Below are positions 1-10,358 of a stretch of 55,438 nt of DNA, in pieces. Under the pieces are notes generated by a model. That model was not told the origin of the DNA. It saw only the letters and a program-made list of their open reading frames with translations, and did not search any database. This DNA comes from Deltaproteobacteria bacterium (lineage in GTDB: Bacteria > Desulfobacterota > GWC2-55-46 > JAJCZF01). How positions within the stretch are numbered: position 1 is the first letter of the stretch; the number at the start of each line of letters is the position of its first letter. The position numbers and the translations under genes were made by a program. Where the stretch lies: NCBI GenBank assembly GCA_029262475.1, contig JAJCZG010000022.1, positions 1-55,438 on the forward strand. Direction: 5' to 3'.

Positions 1-633
1 CTCGTTTAACTTTTTGATAAAAGACAACGCATCATTCCAGCTCATGAAATTAAGCGGAAGCTCTTTACCTTTATCAACGGAGGGGTTAAAACCCATTAGC
101 TTCTCAAAGGAATCCTGAGTGAGCTCCGTCTCCTGGAGGAAATAGTCGTCTACACAGACCTCATGAACTGGTTTTTCGTCAAAATGTCCGTCGCCGAAGT
201 TATCGCCCATCATGAAGCAGCCGCCCTTAACGAAGATCATCTTTATTCCAAGCTCTTCAGGCGTCATATTCTCTGTAATTATCATCTTTTCTTCGGCTGC
301 GTCCTCGTCTACGGCGTCTCCTTCGGCGTCTCCATCAACGGTATCGTCGGCAACAGTCTCTTCTTCGCCGTATAGCTCGTCTTCAAAGAAATCCTCGTCC
401 TCATCGGTGAAACCCTCGTCAAGGCTTTCATTCATTATGGCGTCCAGCTCGTCGAAGAGCTCCTCTGTATTATATTCAGAGATATCAAGATCTTCATCTT
501 CAATAAACTCGGTGTCTTCAATGGCTGTATCGGCGGTCGACTCCGTGTCTGTCTGGGCGTAAGAGCCAGGGGTGGGGGCTAGAAACAAGAATAGCGGTAT
601 GAATAGAATCGAAAGAAAAAATTTTATCCTCAA
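1..633 (-). CDS. Formylglycine-generating-enzyme-fold (SUMF1) secreted protein, C-terminus cut by window edge
   Basis: The reverse strand reads open for 211 codons from a TTG at 633 to the window edge, so the C-terminus is missing. GAGGAG lies about 8 nt before the TTG. The protein starts with a hydrophobic signal peptide (about residues 1-26, ending SYAQ). About 95 residues very rich in Asp and Glu follow. From about residue 125 it shows the opening of a SUMF1/FGE-sulfatase domain: FVKGGCFMMGD, then DEKPVHEV and ETELTQ. Family members modify sulfatases or, more often in bacteria, are FGE-like domains of unproven function. The catalytic part is outside the window. It starts 48 nt after purF and may be cotranscribed. 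The acidic linker is unusual. Confidence 0.8.
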   Translation of the reverse strand, partial: MRIKFFLSILFIPLFLFLAPTPGSYAQTDTESTADTAIEDTEFIEDEDLDISEYNTEELFDELDAIMNESLDEGFTDEDEDFFEDELYGEEETVADDTVDGDAEGDAVDEDAAEEKMIITENMTPEELGIKMIFVKGGCFMMGDNFGDGHFDEKPVHEVCVDDYFLQETELTQDSFEKLMGFNPSVDKGKELPLNFMSWNDALSFIKKLNE

Positions 634-681
634 CGTATCTTCTCCTCGGCAATCAGGTTTTTCATAATAACAATAAAAACT

Positions 682-2073
682 CTAACCAAAGAGCGCCAAC
701 TGCGGCGCTCTTCTCTCAGACACACTAACGGGGTAACGCCCCGTAAAACAAGCATCACAAAAACTGGACCCGGCCCCACTAACAGCCCGGTACATTCCCT
801 CAAAGCTCAGATACCCGAGCGTATCGGACGTTATAAATTCATTTATTTCACTAACGCTCATCTTGGCGCCGATAAGCTCCTCGGCGTCAGGCGTATCGAT
901 GCCATAATAACACGGGCTAACAGTCGGCGGAGAGCTTATCCTCATATGAACCTCCTTTGCGCCGGCGTTTCTAAGCATCTTTATGATCTTGCGGCTGGTC
1001 GTACCCCTTACGATAGAGTCGTCAACGACGATTACCCTCTTTCCCTTTACAAGGTCGCGAATGGGGTTAAGCTTAACCTTTACTCCGAAATGCCTGATCG
1101 AATCCTTCGGCTCGATAAAAGTCCTGCCGACGTAGTGGTTCCTGACCATACCCATCTGAAAGGGAATACCGGAGGCTTCCGCGTATCCTACAGCTGCAGG
1201 CCCCCCGGAGTCCGGTACGGATATAACAATGTCGCCGTCCACGGGATGCTCCTTGGCAAGCTCTCTACCGAACCTGATCCGAGCTTCGTAGACATTGGTA
1301 CCAAAGATCGTGCTATCGGGGCGGGCAAAATATACAAATTCGAATATGCACGGCGTATACGGGGCCTCTTCGAAGGGCTTGTGGGAGGTAAGCCCCTTAT
1401 CATCTATAACCAGCACCTCTCCGGGTTCGATATCCCTGACGAATTCGGCCTCTATAAGATCGAATGCGCACGTCTCCGAGGCAATTACCCACGAGTCCTT
1501 AAGCCTACCCAGTTGAAGGGGCCTGAAGCCGTGCGGATCCCTTGCGGCTATAAGCTTGTTTTCCGAGAGGAGCACGAGAGAGTACGCCCCCTGTACCCTT
1601 TTCAGCGCGCCCGTCAAGCGGTCGAGGAGCTTACTTTCCTTGCTCGTCGCGATAAGGTGCACGATGACCTCGGTATCCATATTTGACTGGAATATGGAGC
1701 CGTAAGCCTCAAGTTCGTCCTTTAACCTTCCGGCGTTCACCAGGTTGCCGTTGTGGGCCACGGCAAGCTCGCCCATGGAATACTCCACGAGAAATGGCTG
1801 GGCGTTCTTTATATGTGAAGCCCCGGTCGTGGAGTACCTGACGTGTCCTATGGCCTTCTCGCCCGGAAGTTTAGCTAGAGACTCTTCGCTAAAGACATCG
1901 GCGACGAGCCCCATCCCCTTGTGGGAGCTTAAGCTTCTATTCGATGAGACTATTCCCGCGCTCTCCTGCCCCCTGTGCTGAAGGGAATAGAGCCCGAGAT
2001 AAGTAATATTAGCTGCCTCCGGGTGATTATAGACGCCAAATACTCCGCACTCGTCTTTAAATTTGTCAAACAC
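682..2073 (-). CDS. purF: Amidophosphoribosyltransferase PurF
   Basis: Catalyses the first committed step of de novo purine synthesis, PRPP plus glutamine to phosphoribosylamine. A short propeptide precedes the class II glutaminase Cys (DECGVFG, Cys9 from the chosen start), and [11 protein letters not shown] follows. The PRPP-binding loop [14 protein letters not shown] is intact. Cys residues in PCIFEF, SPCYYG and CDAC match the four 4Fe-4S ligands of the Bacillus-type enzyme, so an oxygen-sensitive cluster is likely. I prefer the GTG at 2073 because it leaves a family-like propeptide; the frame also extends to a TTG at 2109 without a clear ribosome binding site. It lies downstream of purL and is probably cotranscribed. 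Confidence 0.96.
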   Translation of the reverse strand: MFDKFKDECGVFGVYNHPEAANITYLGLYSLQHRGQESAGIVSSNRSLSSHKGMGLVADVFSEESLAKLPGEKAIGHVRYSTTGASHIKNAQPFLVEYSMGELAVAHNGNLVNAGRLKDELEAYGSIFQSNMDTEVIVHLIATSKESKLLDRLTGALKRVQGAYSLVLLSENKLIAARDPHGFRPLQLGRLKDSWVIASETCAFDLIEAEFVRDIEPGEVLVIDDKGLTSHKPFEEAPYTPCIFEFVYFARPDSTIFGTNVYEARIRFGRELAKEHPVDGDIVISVPDSGGPAAVGYAEASGIPFQMGMVRNHYVGRTFIEPKDSIRHFGVKVKLNPIRDLVKGKRVIVVDDSIVRGTTSRKIIKMLRNAGAKEVHMRISSPPTVSPCYYGIDTPDAEELIGAKMSVSEINEFITSDTLGYLSFEGMYRAVSGAGSSFCDACFTGRYPVSVSERRAPQLALFG

Positions 2074-2155
2074 CTCTAATGTAAACCTTTCAAAGACTCT
2101 CCCGCCCAAAGGGTTTAAGAGAGCATAAAGGGAGCGGCTAAACTATATTTCATAA

Positions 2156-4375
2156 TTACACAAAAAGTCCCGGGAGCGCGCCCTCCCAGGCATCTCTGAT
2201 AACCGAAAGTTCCAAATCGATAAATCCGTCGATAAAAAGGCGTTCGCCGCCAACTCTTCCAAGCTCGCTTAGGGTTACACCCTTCTCCGACGCTATAGCA
2301 TTTAATTTTTCAAGGTCGCCGGGGGCGACACTTACTATGATCCTGGACTGACTCTCTCCAAATAGCAGGGCATCGGCCCTCTCGCCCCCGGAGTGGCATT
2401 TAACGCTTACGCCTACTTCTCTCTCCGGCGCCAGACACGATTCCGCAAGGGCCACTGCAAGGCCGCCTTCCGAGAGATCATGGGCAGATTTAATTATACC
2501 AGCTTTTATAGCGTTTAAACAAGCTTCATCTACACTTTTGGCCTTCTTGAGGTCTATCCCCGGCGGCATTCCCCTCTCCAGGCCGTGCTTTACCTTGAGG
2601 TACTCGCTTCCGCCGAGTTCCGCCCCCATATCGCCAAGGAGAAGGATTACATCTCCCTCATCCTTGAACCAGATGGTGGTGTGGAGAGAAAGGTCTTCTA
2701 TAAGACCGACCATGCCGATGGTAGGCGTCGGGAAGATCGACTCCCCTGATGTCTCGTTATAAAAACTTACATTACCGCTTACGACCGGTATGCCGAGAGT
2801 GCGGCAAGCATTGCTTATCCCTTTTACCGACTCGCTGAACTGCCACATTACGTCCGCTCGTTCCGGGTTGCCGAAATTAAGGCAGTCGGTTACGGCAAGA
2901 GGTGTAGCGCCACTTACGGCAAGATTCCTCGCGGCCTCGGCAACGGCAATCTCTCCGCCCGTAAACGGGTCCAGATAACAGTACCTGGAGTTACAGTCCG
3001 TCGTAAGGGCTATAGCCTTATTCGTGCCCTTCACCCTCACGACCGCAGCGTCGGAACCGGGCCTTACGACCGTATCGGTCCGTACCATATGGTCGTACTG
3101 GCGGTAAATCCAGCGGCGGCTCGCGAGATTCGGCGAGGAGATCATCTCAAGCATTAAGGAGTTAAAATCCGAAGGGATATCAATAGCATTTAAATCAAGG
3201 GTGTTACGTTCGTCCTGCTCTTCCGGCCTCTTTATAGGGCGGTTATAGACCGGGGCAGCGTCGGTTAGCGAGTCTATCGGCATCTCGCCTTCGAGCGCGT
3301 CTCCGTTCATTAGCCTTAGCGTAGAGCCGTCGGTTACGCTCCCGATTACCGTTGCCTCAAGGTCCCATTTATGGACTATCTCCATCACCTTATCTTCGGT
3401 CCCGGCACTGACGACCATCAGCATCCTCTCCTGAGATTCCGAGAGCATCATCTCGTAGGCCGTCATCCCCTCCTCGCGACACGGTACCTTGCTTATATCA
3501 ATTTCTAGGCCGAGCCCGGCGCGAGAGGCCATCTCTACGCTCGACGAGGTAAGCCCGGCTGCGCCCATATCCTGAATGCCGATGATATAGTCGGTCTTAA
3601 AGACCTCAAGGCAAGCTTCGAGGAGTAATTTCTCCATAAACGGGTCGCCGACCTGAACGGTAGGGCGTCTCTCCTCGCCGCCCTCTCCGAAGACATCCGA
3701 GGCCATTACGGCTCCGTGTATGCCGTCCCTGCCAGTTCTAGACCCGACGTAAATCACCGGATTCCCTACGCCGGAGGCATATCCCTTAAATATCTTATCT
3801 GACTTTGCGATACCTGCGGTCATCGCGTTTACGAGGCAGTTTCCGTTATATGATTCGTTAAAATATACCTCTCCGCCTACCGTAGGGACGCCCATGCAGT
3901 TACCGTAACCGGCGATACCGGCTACTACGCCATCGAGCAGGAAAGGGGTCTTTTGGTGGTCGGCAGAGCCGAAGCGCAGCGAGTTCAGGTTAGCTATTGG
4001 CCTTGCGCCCATCGTAAAGACGTCCCTCATTATGCCGCCAACACCTGTGGCAGCGCCCTGGTACGGTTCTATAAAGGACGGGTGGTTGTGGCTCTCCATC
4101 TTAAATACACACGCGAGGCCGTCTCCGATAGCCACTACCCCGGCATTCTCCCCCGGCCCCTCGATAACATTTCGCCCGGTCGTAGGGAAATTCTTAAGAT
4201 GTACCCGTGAGGATTTATAAGAGCAGTGCTCGCTCCACATCACGGAGTAGATACCAAGCTCCAGCATATTAGGTTCACGCCCGAGGATATCCAGAATCTT
4301 CTGGTATTCGTCACCCTTGAGGCCGTGCTCCTCGATGACCTGATCAGTTATCTTCAATGCAGAGGACTCCATCAT
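2156..4375 (-). CDS. purL: Phosphoribosylformylglycinamidine synthase subunit PurL (small type)
   Basis: ATP-dependent FGAM synthase large subunit. With glutamine supplied by PurQ/PurS it converts FGAR to FGAM in purine synthesis. At 739 residues it is the Bacillus-type small PurL without a fused glutaminase. Family motifs include [16 protein letters not shown] near residue 40, then GPGENAG and [10 protein letters not shown]. The second half repeats the AIRS-like ATP-binding fold (for example [14 protein letters not shown]). purQ and purS are not in this window. Start: ATG codons at 4375 and 4372 lack a good ribosome binding site. An in-frame TTG at 4357 preceded by GGAG is an alternative and would still leave a complete protein. 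Confidence 0.96.
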   Translation of the reverse strand: MMESSALKITDQVIEEHGLKGDEYQKILDILGREPNMLELGIYSVMWSEHCSYKSSRVHLKNFPTTGRNVIEGPGENAGVVAIGDGLACVFKMESHNHPSFIEPYQGAATGVGGIMRDVFTMGARPIANLNSLRFGSADHQKTPFLLDGVVAGIAGYGNCMGVPTVGGEVYFNESYNGNCLVNAMTAGIAKSDKIFKGYASGVGNPVIYVGSRTGRDGIHGAVMASDVFGEGGEERRPTVQVGDPFMEKLLLEACLEVFKTDYIIGIQDMGAAGLTSSSVEMASRAGLGLEIDISKVPCREEGMTAYEMMLSESQERMLMVVSAGTEDKVMEIVHKWDLEATVIGSVTDGSTLRLMNGDALEGEMPIDSLTDAAPVYNRPIKRPEEQDERNTLDLNAIDIPSDFNSLMLEMISSPNLASRRWIYRQYDHMVRTDTVVRPGSDAAVVRVKGTNKAIALTTDCNSRYCYLDPFTGGEIAVAEAARNLAVSGATPLAVTDCLNFGNPERADVMWQFSESVKGISNACRTLGIPVVSGNVSFYNETSGESIFPTPTIGMVGLIEDLSLHTTIWFKDEGDVILLLGDMGAELGGSEYLKVKHGLERGMPPGIDLKKAKSVDEACLNAIKAGIIKSAHDLSEGGLAVALAESCLAPEREVGVSVKCHSGGERADALLFGESQSRIIVSVAPGDLEKLNAIASEKGVTLSELGRVGGERLFIDGFIDLELSVIRDAWEGALPGLFV

Positions 4376-4731
4376 AAGAGAGAAATTAACACAGAATAAT
4401 GAATTTTAGATTAGAAAGAAATTAAGAGATAAAAATAACCCAAAAACCATAAAAATTCAAGGCATATATCGATACGGGAAGGAAGTTTAACTTCGCTCAC
4501 CGGAAAAAAAGGCATAACGGTCTAAAATATTGGTTGGACGGGGTTTTTCATCCCAAGCAAGAGAGTCTCTCCTTCCTTCAATAAGAGTGAATAGAAGCGG
4601 AATTCCCTAATGATTTCGTTCTAACGGCATTATAAACGGATAGCTTGGATGTATTTAAAGTATCCTGCAACTATACCGATATAAAGTATGTTGCAATATT
4701 TATTTTTTTCATCGTTACGAAAGGAATAACT
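4376..4731. other. Divergent intergenic region between purL and the two-CW gene
   Basis: AT-rich region of about 350 bases separating two divergent genes. No ORF or RNA gene is convincing. On the minus strand TTGAAT (4455-4460) and TATTTT (4432-4437), 17 nt apart, could form a sigma-70 promoter for purL, but both boxes match consensus only partly. I saw no purine riboswitch-like core. Confidence 0.4.
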
Positions 4732-5046
4732 ATGTCAAAAAAGAACTGCTGGGAAGTGAAGAACTGCGGCAGAGAGGCCGGGGGTGCAAAGACCGAAGAG
4801 CTAGGCGTATGCCCCGCAACTACTGACACCTCAATTGATGGGACAAATAGCGGCTATAACGGAGGTAGGGTCTGTTGGGCTGTTTCCGGGACTTTCTGCG
4901 AGGGCCAAGTTCAGGGCACCTATGCACAAAAGGAATCGAGCTGCCTCAATTGCGACTTCTATCGTAACGTTAAGAAAGAAGAAAGTTTTATTACCTTCAC
5001 CGCTCTTTTGCCGGGTCAGGAAGTCAAACGTAGCGGGAACGACTAA
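4732..5046 (+). CDS. Small Cys-rich two-CW domain protein
   Basis: A 104-residue protein starting at the ATG at 4732, with AAAGGA about 8 nt upstream. The frame opens earlier at 4645, but that extension has no ribosome binding site. It contains KNCWEVKNCGRE near the N-terminus, then GVCPA, GRVCWAVSG and CLNCDFY, the Cys-Trp pattern of two-CW proteins found alone or in bacterial signalling proteins. The cysteines probably bind a metal; this is inference. No signal peptide, so probably cytoplasmic. It stands alone between divergent purL and a convergent TolC gene. Function unknown. Confidence 0.75.
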   Translation: MSKKNCWEVKNCGREAGGAKTEELGVCPATTDTSIDGTNSGYNGGRVCWAVSGTFCEGQVQGTYAQKESSCLNCDFYRNVKKEESFITFTALLPGQEVKRSGND

Positions 5047-5086
5047 GCCCAAAACACTCCAAGCAATAGATATAATAAACAAACGC

Positions 5087-6490
5087 TTATGGCGTATTTC
5101 CAGGGTCTAGGCCACTGACGAGCAGCCCCATGCTATTGCTTAGTTCGAGTATGCCTAGCTGGTAGTCGTATCTGGCGTTCATGAGCCCGCTCTCGGCCTC
5201 GACGAGTGTCGAGTCGGCGTCTATAAGATCGGTGCTGTCGGCGAGCCCGTAGGTAAAACGCTTGAAGACCATCCGGTAATTCTCTCCTGCAAAGCTCAGC
5301 TGCTTCTCGAATGCCTCGGTTACAGCCCCCTGCGTTTCAACCTCGTTATACCGTCTCCGCACTTCGACCTCCAAATCCTTCTTATACCTGCTCCTCTCAA
5401 GGCTTGCGGCCCTTCTTCTGCTCTTGGCCTCATTTAAGCGCGCCTTCCTCACACCGCCGTCAAAGAGCGGGTACGAGACGACTATCGCCGCAGATGCGCT
5501 GTCTTTTAAGAAGAAGGTCGTCTCGGGGGATTGATCCCTATAGGTATACCCCCCCTCGACCGTTACAGTAGGCAGGTATCCTCCCCTGGCGTAGCCGACA
5601 TCCTCTTTCGATGCCTTCTCCGAAAAGAGCCTCGCCCTGTAGTCCGGGCGCTTACTGAAGGCGACCTTGACGATTTCACTTATATCTTCTAAGGGAGGCG
5701 TTATATCATCCGGGTCTTTTAACGTGAGTTCGCCCTCAAAGCCTGTAATACTCTTCAGGAGGTCTATGGCGTCGATCAAAACCTTCTCGGCCTTAATAAG
5801 CTCTGCCGCCCGCCCGGCCTTTTCGGCCTCGGCACGGAGCACCACGGCCCTCGTGGCGGTACCTGCCTTAAGGCGCGCACGACTCGCGCGGAGCTGCTCC
5901 GAGACCCTTTTAAGAGAGGCTTCCTTAATATTAACCTCACTAAATGCCTTTAGCGAGGCGAAATAGACCCTTGCCGTAGTTATAAGGAGTTCGTCTTCCG
6001 TGGCGAGGGCCAACGCCTCTGTCGCCTCGGCGCGCATCCTCGACCCCCTCAAATTACTTAAGTTTTTACCTCCAGCGTAAAGGGACTGAGTTAGTACCAG
6101 GTCAACGCGTTTCGTCCGGTCGGGCTGAAGTAAAAAGCTAGCCGATGATTGTTCTGTTGAAAACTTTCTAAGCTCGCCGCTCGCGGTTACGGAGGGAAGG
6201 AAGGCGGCATATGCCTCGCGAACCCCCTCCCTGCCCTGTAGTGAGAGTTCTCCGGCCACTCTGACGGATTCGTGGTTCTCCATCGCCATTACATATGCGT
6301 CTTTTAACGCCAGCTCCGAAGCCTGACCCTCGCCGCAAAGAAATAGGCTGAAAAACCCGGTAAATACGGCAATAGACAGGATAAAAGGGAAACCTGGCCC
6401 GCCAGGCCTCATGGCCCGTAAAGTGGCTTTAACCCTTTTTAAAGGGGAATATAATGGAGATTCAATTCTATTCATCATAATATATCTCAT
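5087..6490 (-). CDS. TolC-family outer-membrane channel protein
   Basis: Outer-membrane efflux/secretion channel of the OEP family. After an N-terminal hydrophobic segment (about residues 34-54, cleavage near GQAS/E) the protein has two similar halves of long alpha-helical coiled coil with beta-barrel strands, as expected for TolC folds (for example LTQSLYAGG and VSYPLFDGG at the strand turns). Its 467 residues are typical. Such channels normally work with an inner-membrane pump and a periplasmic adaptor; neither is adjacent. Several start codons are possible (6490, 6478, 6412), none with a strong ribosome binding site. The start at 6412 would place the signal peptide closest to the N-terminus. 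Confidence 0.9.
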   Translation of the reverse strand: MRYIMMNRIESPLYSPLKRVKATLRAMRPGGPGFPFILSIAVFTGFFSLFLCGEGQASELALKDAYVMAMENHESVRVAGELSLQGREGVREAYAAFLPSVTASGELRKFSTEQSSASFLLQPDRTKRVDLVLTQSLYAGGKNLSNLRGSRMRAEATEALALATEDELLITTARVYFASLKAFSEVNIKEASLKRVSEQLRASRARLKAGTATRAVVLRAEAEKAGRAAELIKAEKVLIDAIDLLKSITGFEGELTLKDPDDITPPLEDISEIVKVAFSKRPDYRARLFSEKASKEDVGYARGGYLPTVTVEGGYTYRDQSPETTFFLKDSASAAIVVSYPLFDGGVRKARLNEAKSRRRAASLERSRYKKDLEVEVRRRYNEVETQGAVTEAFEKQLSFAGENYRMVFKRFTYGLADSTDLIDADSTLVEAESGLMNARYDYQLGILELSNSMGLLVSGLDPGNTP

Positions 6491-6551
6491 ATTATCTTAA
6501 AGAAGCCTTTTTGGCGGCCCTTAACGGGTTAATAGTGACCCGCAATTATGA

Positions 6552-6580
6552 ATTATAACCCAAAAAACTCTTAACGTGAA
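6552..6580 (-). promoter_or_regulatory. Candidate sigma-70 promoter for the TolC-family gene
   Basis: On the minus strand TTCACG (6575-6580) and TATAAT (6552-6557) are separated by 17 nt. The -10 box is perfect and the -35 box matches 4 of 6 bases. It lies about 60 nt upstream of the longest TolC-family start. Confidence 0.45.
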
Positions 6581-6740
6581 GCCAGTTTTATGATTTTATC
6601 GCTCAGGGGTCGATATTTGCAGTGCGCGAGCGGGCTTTTATCATTTTTATTATTATCCGCGAGAAGAGTTAAAGAGCGGGGCTAAACCGATGCTTAATCT
6701 AAGCCTCAATCTTTGGAGAGCCCCTAATGCCTGTATTTAC

Positions 6741-6770
6741 TTGACTTTTGGTATCAAAATAGGCTATAAG
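6741..6770 (+). promoter_or_regulatory. Candidate sigma-70 promoter for pycA-pycB
   Basis: TTGACT (6741-6746) and TATAAG (6765-6770) with an 18-nt spacer, each 5 of 6 to consensus. It sits 57 nt before the pycA start, in the right orientation for pycA and pycB. Confidence 0.6.
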
Positions 6771-6826
6771 AATTCTTCTATTACAATTTCCTAATGTAAG
6801 CAATTAAAGACTAAGCAGGCGGTTAT

Positions 6827-8260
6827 ATGACTAAGCAAGGCTTATTCAAAAAAATACTTATAGCCAACAGGGGCGAGATAGCAACGCGTATCATAAGGGC
6901 ATGTAAGGAACTCGGCATCCCCACCGTGGCCATATATTCGGAGGACGATTCTACGGCCCTCTACGTTCAGAAGGCAGATGAGGCCTACCTCGTCGGCCCA
7001 GGCCCCATACAGGGATATATGAACATCCACCGGATAGTGGATCTCGCCATGAAGGTCGGCGTGGACGCCATACACCCCGGCTACGGCTTTCTCTCCGAGA
7101 AGGTACGCTTACCCCTCCTCTGCGAGAAGAAGGGCATAACCTTCATCGGCCCGACGGCGAGGAGCATAGCCGACATGGGTGATAAGATAAAGGCCCGCCA
7201 GCTTATGATAAAGGCCGGGGTGCCGGTAGTGCCCGGCACGGAAGAGCCGGTAAAGGACGCCGAAGAAGCAAAGAAATGGGCTAAGGAAATCGGGTACCCG
7301 ATAATGGTCAAGGCCGCAGGCGGCGGAGGCGGCAGAGGGCTTCGCAGGGTTGAGGACGAGAGCCAGCTTGCCGCTGCATTCGAGTCGGCGGTAAACGAGA
7401 CCAAGGCCGCCTTCGGCTCATCCGATATCTTTCTTGAAAAATACGTCGACGAGCCGCACCACATAGAGTTCCAGATACTCGCCGACAAGCACGGCAACAT
7501 TGTCCACATCGGAGACAGAGACTGCTCCATTCAGAGAAGGCACCAGAAGCTCGTCGAGATAGCGCCTTCCCTCATCTTAACTGACGACTTAAGGCGGCGA
7601 ATGGGCAAGGCTGCGGTGAAGGCCGCAAAGGCAGCTAATTACACCAACGCCGGGACAATTGAATTCCTCGTCGACAGGGACAGAAACTTCTACTTCCTCG
7701 AAATGAATACCAGGATACAGGTCGAGCACCCGGTAACAGAGCAGATTAGCGGTATTGATCTGGTAAAGAAGCAAATTGAGATTGCCGCCGGAGAGAAGCT
7801 CGGCTTCACGAATAAAGACATTAAGTTCAGGGGTTTCTCCATAGAGTGCCGTATCTGCGACGAGGATCCGAAGAATAATTTCATGCCGAACTCCGGACTC
7901 GTTACGGCCTACTACTCCCCCGGAGGCATCGGTGTCCGCATTGACGGCTCCATATACAAAGACTACGTAATTCCCGACTCCTACGACTCTCTTATCGTTA
8001 AGCTCATAGTGACGGGCAGCACATGGGAGGAGGCCGTAAGCCGCATGAGGCGGTCCCTTGAGGAGTACGTAATAAGGGGTGTCAAGACGACGATCCCCTA
8101 CCTTTTAAATATCATGAACGACGAAGACTTTAAGGCCGGAAATTTCGACACCGGATATATAGATAGAAAACCGGAGCTCATGCAGTATTATGAATACGGA
8201 GAGCCAACGGACCACGTAGCCGCCATAAGCGCCGCCATAGCGGCCCACTACGGCTTCTAA
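6827..8260 (+). CDS. pycA: Pyruvate carboxylase subunit A (biotin carboxylase)
   Basis: ATP-grasp biotin carboxylase, which carboxylates biotin with bicarbonate and ATP. KKILIANRGEIATRI is at the N-terminus, the glycine-rich ATP loop KAAGGGGGRG is near residue 165, and EMNTRIQVEHPVTE is near 290. The length of 477 residues fits a stand-alone biotin carboxylase without carrier or transferase domains. The same fold serves acetyl-CoA carboxylase (AccC). The adjacent biotinylated carboxyltransferase, 32 nt downstream, favours two-subunit pyruvate carboxylase. A purine-rich AGGCGG lies just before the ATG. Confidence 0.9.
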   Translation: MTKQGLFKKILIANRGEIATRIIRACKELGIPTVAIYSEDDSTALYVQKADEAYLVGPGPIQGYMNIHRIVDLAMKVGVDAIHPGYGFLSEKVRLPLLCEKKGITFIGPTARSIADMGDKIKARQLMIKAGVPVVPGTEEPVKDAEEAKKWAKEIGYPIMVKAAGGGGGRGLRRVEDESQLAAAFESAVNETKAAFGSSDIFLEKYVDEPHHIEFQILADKHGNIVHIGDRDCSIQRRHQKLVEIAPSLILTDDLRRRMGKAAVKAAKAANYTNAGTIEFLVDRDRNFYFLEMNTRIQVEHPVTEQISGIDLVKKQIEIAAGEKLGFTNKDIKFRGFSIECRICDEDPKNNFMPNSGLVTAYYSPGGIGVRIDGSIYKDYVIPDSYDSLIVKLIVTGSTWEEAVSRMRRSLEEYVIRGVKTTIPYLLNIMNDEDFKAGNFDTGYIDRKPELMQYYEYGEPTDHVAAISAAIAAHYGF

Positions 8261-8292
8261 AAACATTTTTTTCACTACGGAGATTTGAAGTT

Positions 8293-10179
8293 ATGACTGA
8301 GACCAGAACAGAACTCAGAAAACTTAACGACATGAGTGACGGCAGGACCAGGATAATGGATACGGTCCTCCGGGACTCGCACCAGTCGCTCATTGCGACA
8401 CGGATGAGGACCGCCGACATGCTGGAGCTGACCGACCTCTTAGACAAAGTCGGCTACTGGAGCCTCGAGGTGTGGGGCGGCGCGACATTCGACGCATGTC
8501 TGAGGTTCCTTAAAGAAGACCCCTGGGAGAGGCTAAAGACCTTAAGGAAGGCCCTTCCGAACACAAGGCTTCAAATGCTTCTACGCGGTCAAAACCTCGT
8601 AGGCTACAGGCACTACTCAGACGATGTAGTTGAAAAGTTCGTAAGCCGGAGCGCAAAGCACGGCATAGACGTCTTCAGAATATTTGACGCCCTAAACGAC
8701 ACCCGTAACATCGAGGTGGCGATGAGATCGGTTAAGGAGGCGAAGGCTATCGCCGAGGCTTGCATCTGTTACACGACAAGCCCAGTGCACACACACGAGG
8801 GCTTTGCCGAAATGGCGACAAAACTCGTAAATATGGGCGCAGATACCATATGCATTAAGGATATGGCCGGGCTCCTTACCCCCGACGCTGCCCACGACCT
8901 CATTGGTAAAATCAGGGAAAAGGTAGATATACCGATTCACCTCCACTCACATGATTCCTCCGGGCTCGCCTCCATGAGCTACATGAAGGCCATCGAGGCC
9001 GGCGCGAATATCATAGACACAGGCATTTCGAGCATGGCGTCGGGTACCTCACAGCCGCCGACCGAGAGCATGGTAGCGGCCTTCAAGGGCACCAAGTACG
9101 ACACAGGGCTCGACCTCTCCCTTCTCGCCGATATCGCCGAGAAGGTTCGCGAGATACGCAAAAAATATAAACGCTTCGAGAGCGAGTTTACCGGCATAAA
9201 TCCGAGAACTCTCGTCGTCCAGATCCCCGGCGGGATGATATCCAACCTCGCCAACCAGTTGAAGGAGCAAAACGCCCTTGATAAGATGAACGAGGTCTTC
9301 GATGAGATACCGAGGGTACGAAAGGATATGGGTTATCCGCCGCTGGTTACCCCGTCGAGCCAGGTCGTCGGCACCCAGGCTACTCTTAACGTCCTCATGG
9401 GCGAGAGATACAAGGTCATAACGAGCGAGACGCGAAACTACTTTAAGGGGCTCTACGGCAAGCCGCCCGGAGAGGTAAACGACTACGCAATGAAGAAGGC
9501 CATCGGAGACGAAGAGCCGATCACCTGCAGGCCCGCCGACTTACTTGAGCCTGAGCTCGATAAGATAGCTAGAAAGAACGACGATAAACTTAAAACCATA
9601 GAAGATATGCTCTCATACGCCATATTTCCGGTAGTGGCGATGGAGTTCTTCGAGCAGAGGGAGGCCGGGACACTTGAGCCCGAGTCGCTTGAAATGCCCG
9701 AGGATTTGCTAGGGTCTTCCGGTAACGCATCACCTGCTCCGCACCTATCTCCGAGCGAATTCAACGTCACTGTCCACGGCGAGACCTTCCACATAAAGGT
9801 AGCGGGCGCAGGGCACCAGGTCGATGGAAAACGCCCCTTCTTCTTAAAGGTTGACGACCGCCTCGAAGAGGTAATGCTAGAGTCCCTGACCGAAGTCGTA
9901 CCCTCGACGGCAGGTGAGATCGAGGGCGACTCCATGGCGCGTTCGTTTAGGCCGAGGGCCAAGCAGGAAGGCGACGTCACGACACCGGTACCGGGGAAGG
10001 TCATCTCCGTCAAGGTCGCCGTTGGCGATAAGGTCGAGGAAGGCGATACGGTACTTACCGTTGAGGCCATGAAGATGGAGAACGAAGTCCACGCCCCGAT
10101 AAGCGGCGAGGTAAAGAAGATAATGATAAAGGTCGGGGACTCGGTAAACCCGGACGAAACACTTATTGAAATAGAATAA
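8293..10179 (+). CDS. pycB: Pyruvate carboxylase subunit B (carboxyltransferase with C-terminal biotin carrier)
   Basis: Transfers CO2 from biotin to pyruvate to give oxaloacetate. The N-terminal HMGL-like TIM barrel starts with MDTVLRDSHQSL. The metal-binding HLHSHD and the CIKDM lysine expected to be carbamylated are present. A conserved carboxylase region follows, then a linker from about residue 475. The C-terminal biotinyl domain has the EAMKMEN site with Lys594. The same architecture (OadA) occurs in the sodium-pumping oxaloacetate decarboxylase, but no beta or gamma membrane subunits are adjacent, and pycA lies immediately upstream. So an anaplerotic pyruvate carboxylase is the better call. 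Confidence 0.9.
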   Translation: MTETRTELRKLNDMSDGRTRIMDTVLRDSHQSLIATRMRTADMLELTDLLDKVGYWSLEVWGGATFDACLRFLKEDPWERLKTLRKALPNTRLQMLLRGQNLVGYRHYSDDVVEKFVSRSAKHGIDVFRIFDALNDTRNIEVAMRSVKEAKAIAEACICYTTSPVHTHEGFAEMATKLVNMGADTICIKDMAGLLTPDAAHDLIGKIREKVDIPIHLHSHDSSGLASMSYMKAIEAGANIIDTGISSMASGTSQPPTESMVAAFKGTKYDTGLDLSLLADIAEKVREIRKKYKRFESEFTGINPRTLVVQIPGGMISNLANQLKEQNALDKMNEVFDEIPRVRKDMGYPPLVTPSSQVVGTQATLNVLMGERYKVITSETRNYFKGLYGKPPGEVNDYAMKKAIGDEEPITCRPADLLEPELDKIARKNDDKLKTIEDMLSYAIFPVVAMEFFEQREAGTLEPESLEMPEDLLGSSGNASPAPHLSPSEFNVTVHGETFHIKVAGAGHQVDGKRPFFLKVDDRLEEVMLESLTEVVPSTAGEIEGDSMARSFRPRAKQEGDVTTPVPGKVISVKVAVGDKVEEGDTVLTVEAMKMENEVHAPISGEVKKIMIKVGDSVNPDETLIEIE

Positions 10180-10287
10180 CGGGGCCGCGTCGGGGCACGG
10201 TCATTTACGCCCCCCCCACTCCCACGGGGCATAACTAAACCAGTAATCTTAAGCAACGCTGGCAATTAATTCACCTGTAGCGGCCAA

Positions 10288-10349
10288 TGACCGCACCGGC
10301 AAGTTACAAGAACCGCCTGAAGCTGGAACCAACGATTAAATGGCACTAT
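10288..10349 (+). repeat. 62-bp direct repeat, copy 1
   Basis: Perfectly identical to 10365-10426, with a 77-bp period. This upstream copy ends in the same ATG GCA CTA that begins the permease gene, but its frame meets TGA immediately. Confidence 0.9.
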
Positions 10350-10358
10350 GACCGGTAG

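Larger units (their letters stand above)
6491..6826. other. Divergent regulatory region between the TolC-family gene and pycA
   Basis: 336 bases with no gene. It holds the candidate promoters listed separately for each direction. In the TolC leader, CGGGT and ACCCG arms around 6523-6543 can form a small stem-loop. I see no known riboswitch here. Confidence 0.5.

Noticed and set aside
212-562. Serine-rich plus-strand ORF
   Set aside because: It is the complement of the acidic linker in the SUMF1-type gene; Asp/Glu codons read as Ser-rich on the other strand.
946-1686. Long plus-strand ORF of 246 codons
   Set aside because: It lies fully inside purF, which has all catalytic and cluster residues.
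10180-10260. Terminator after pycB
   Set aside because: G- and C-runs can pair in several ways, but no T-run follows, so I did not list it.
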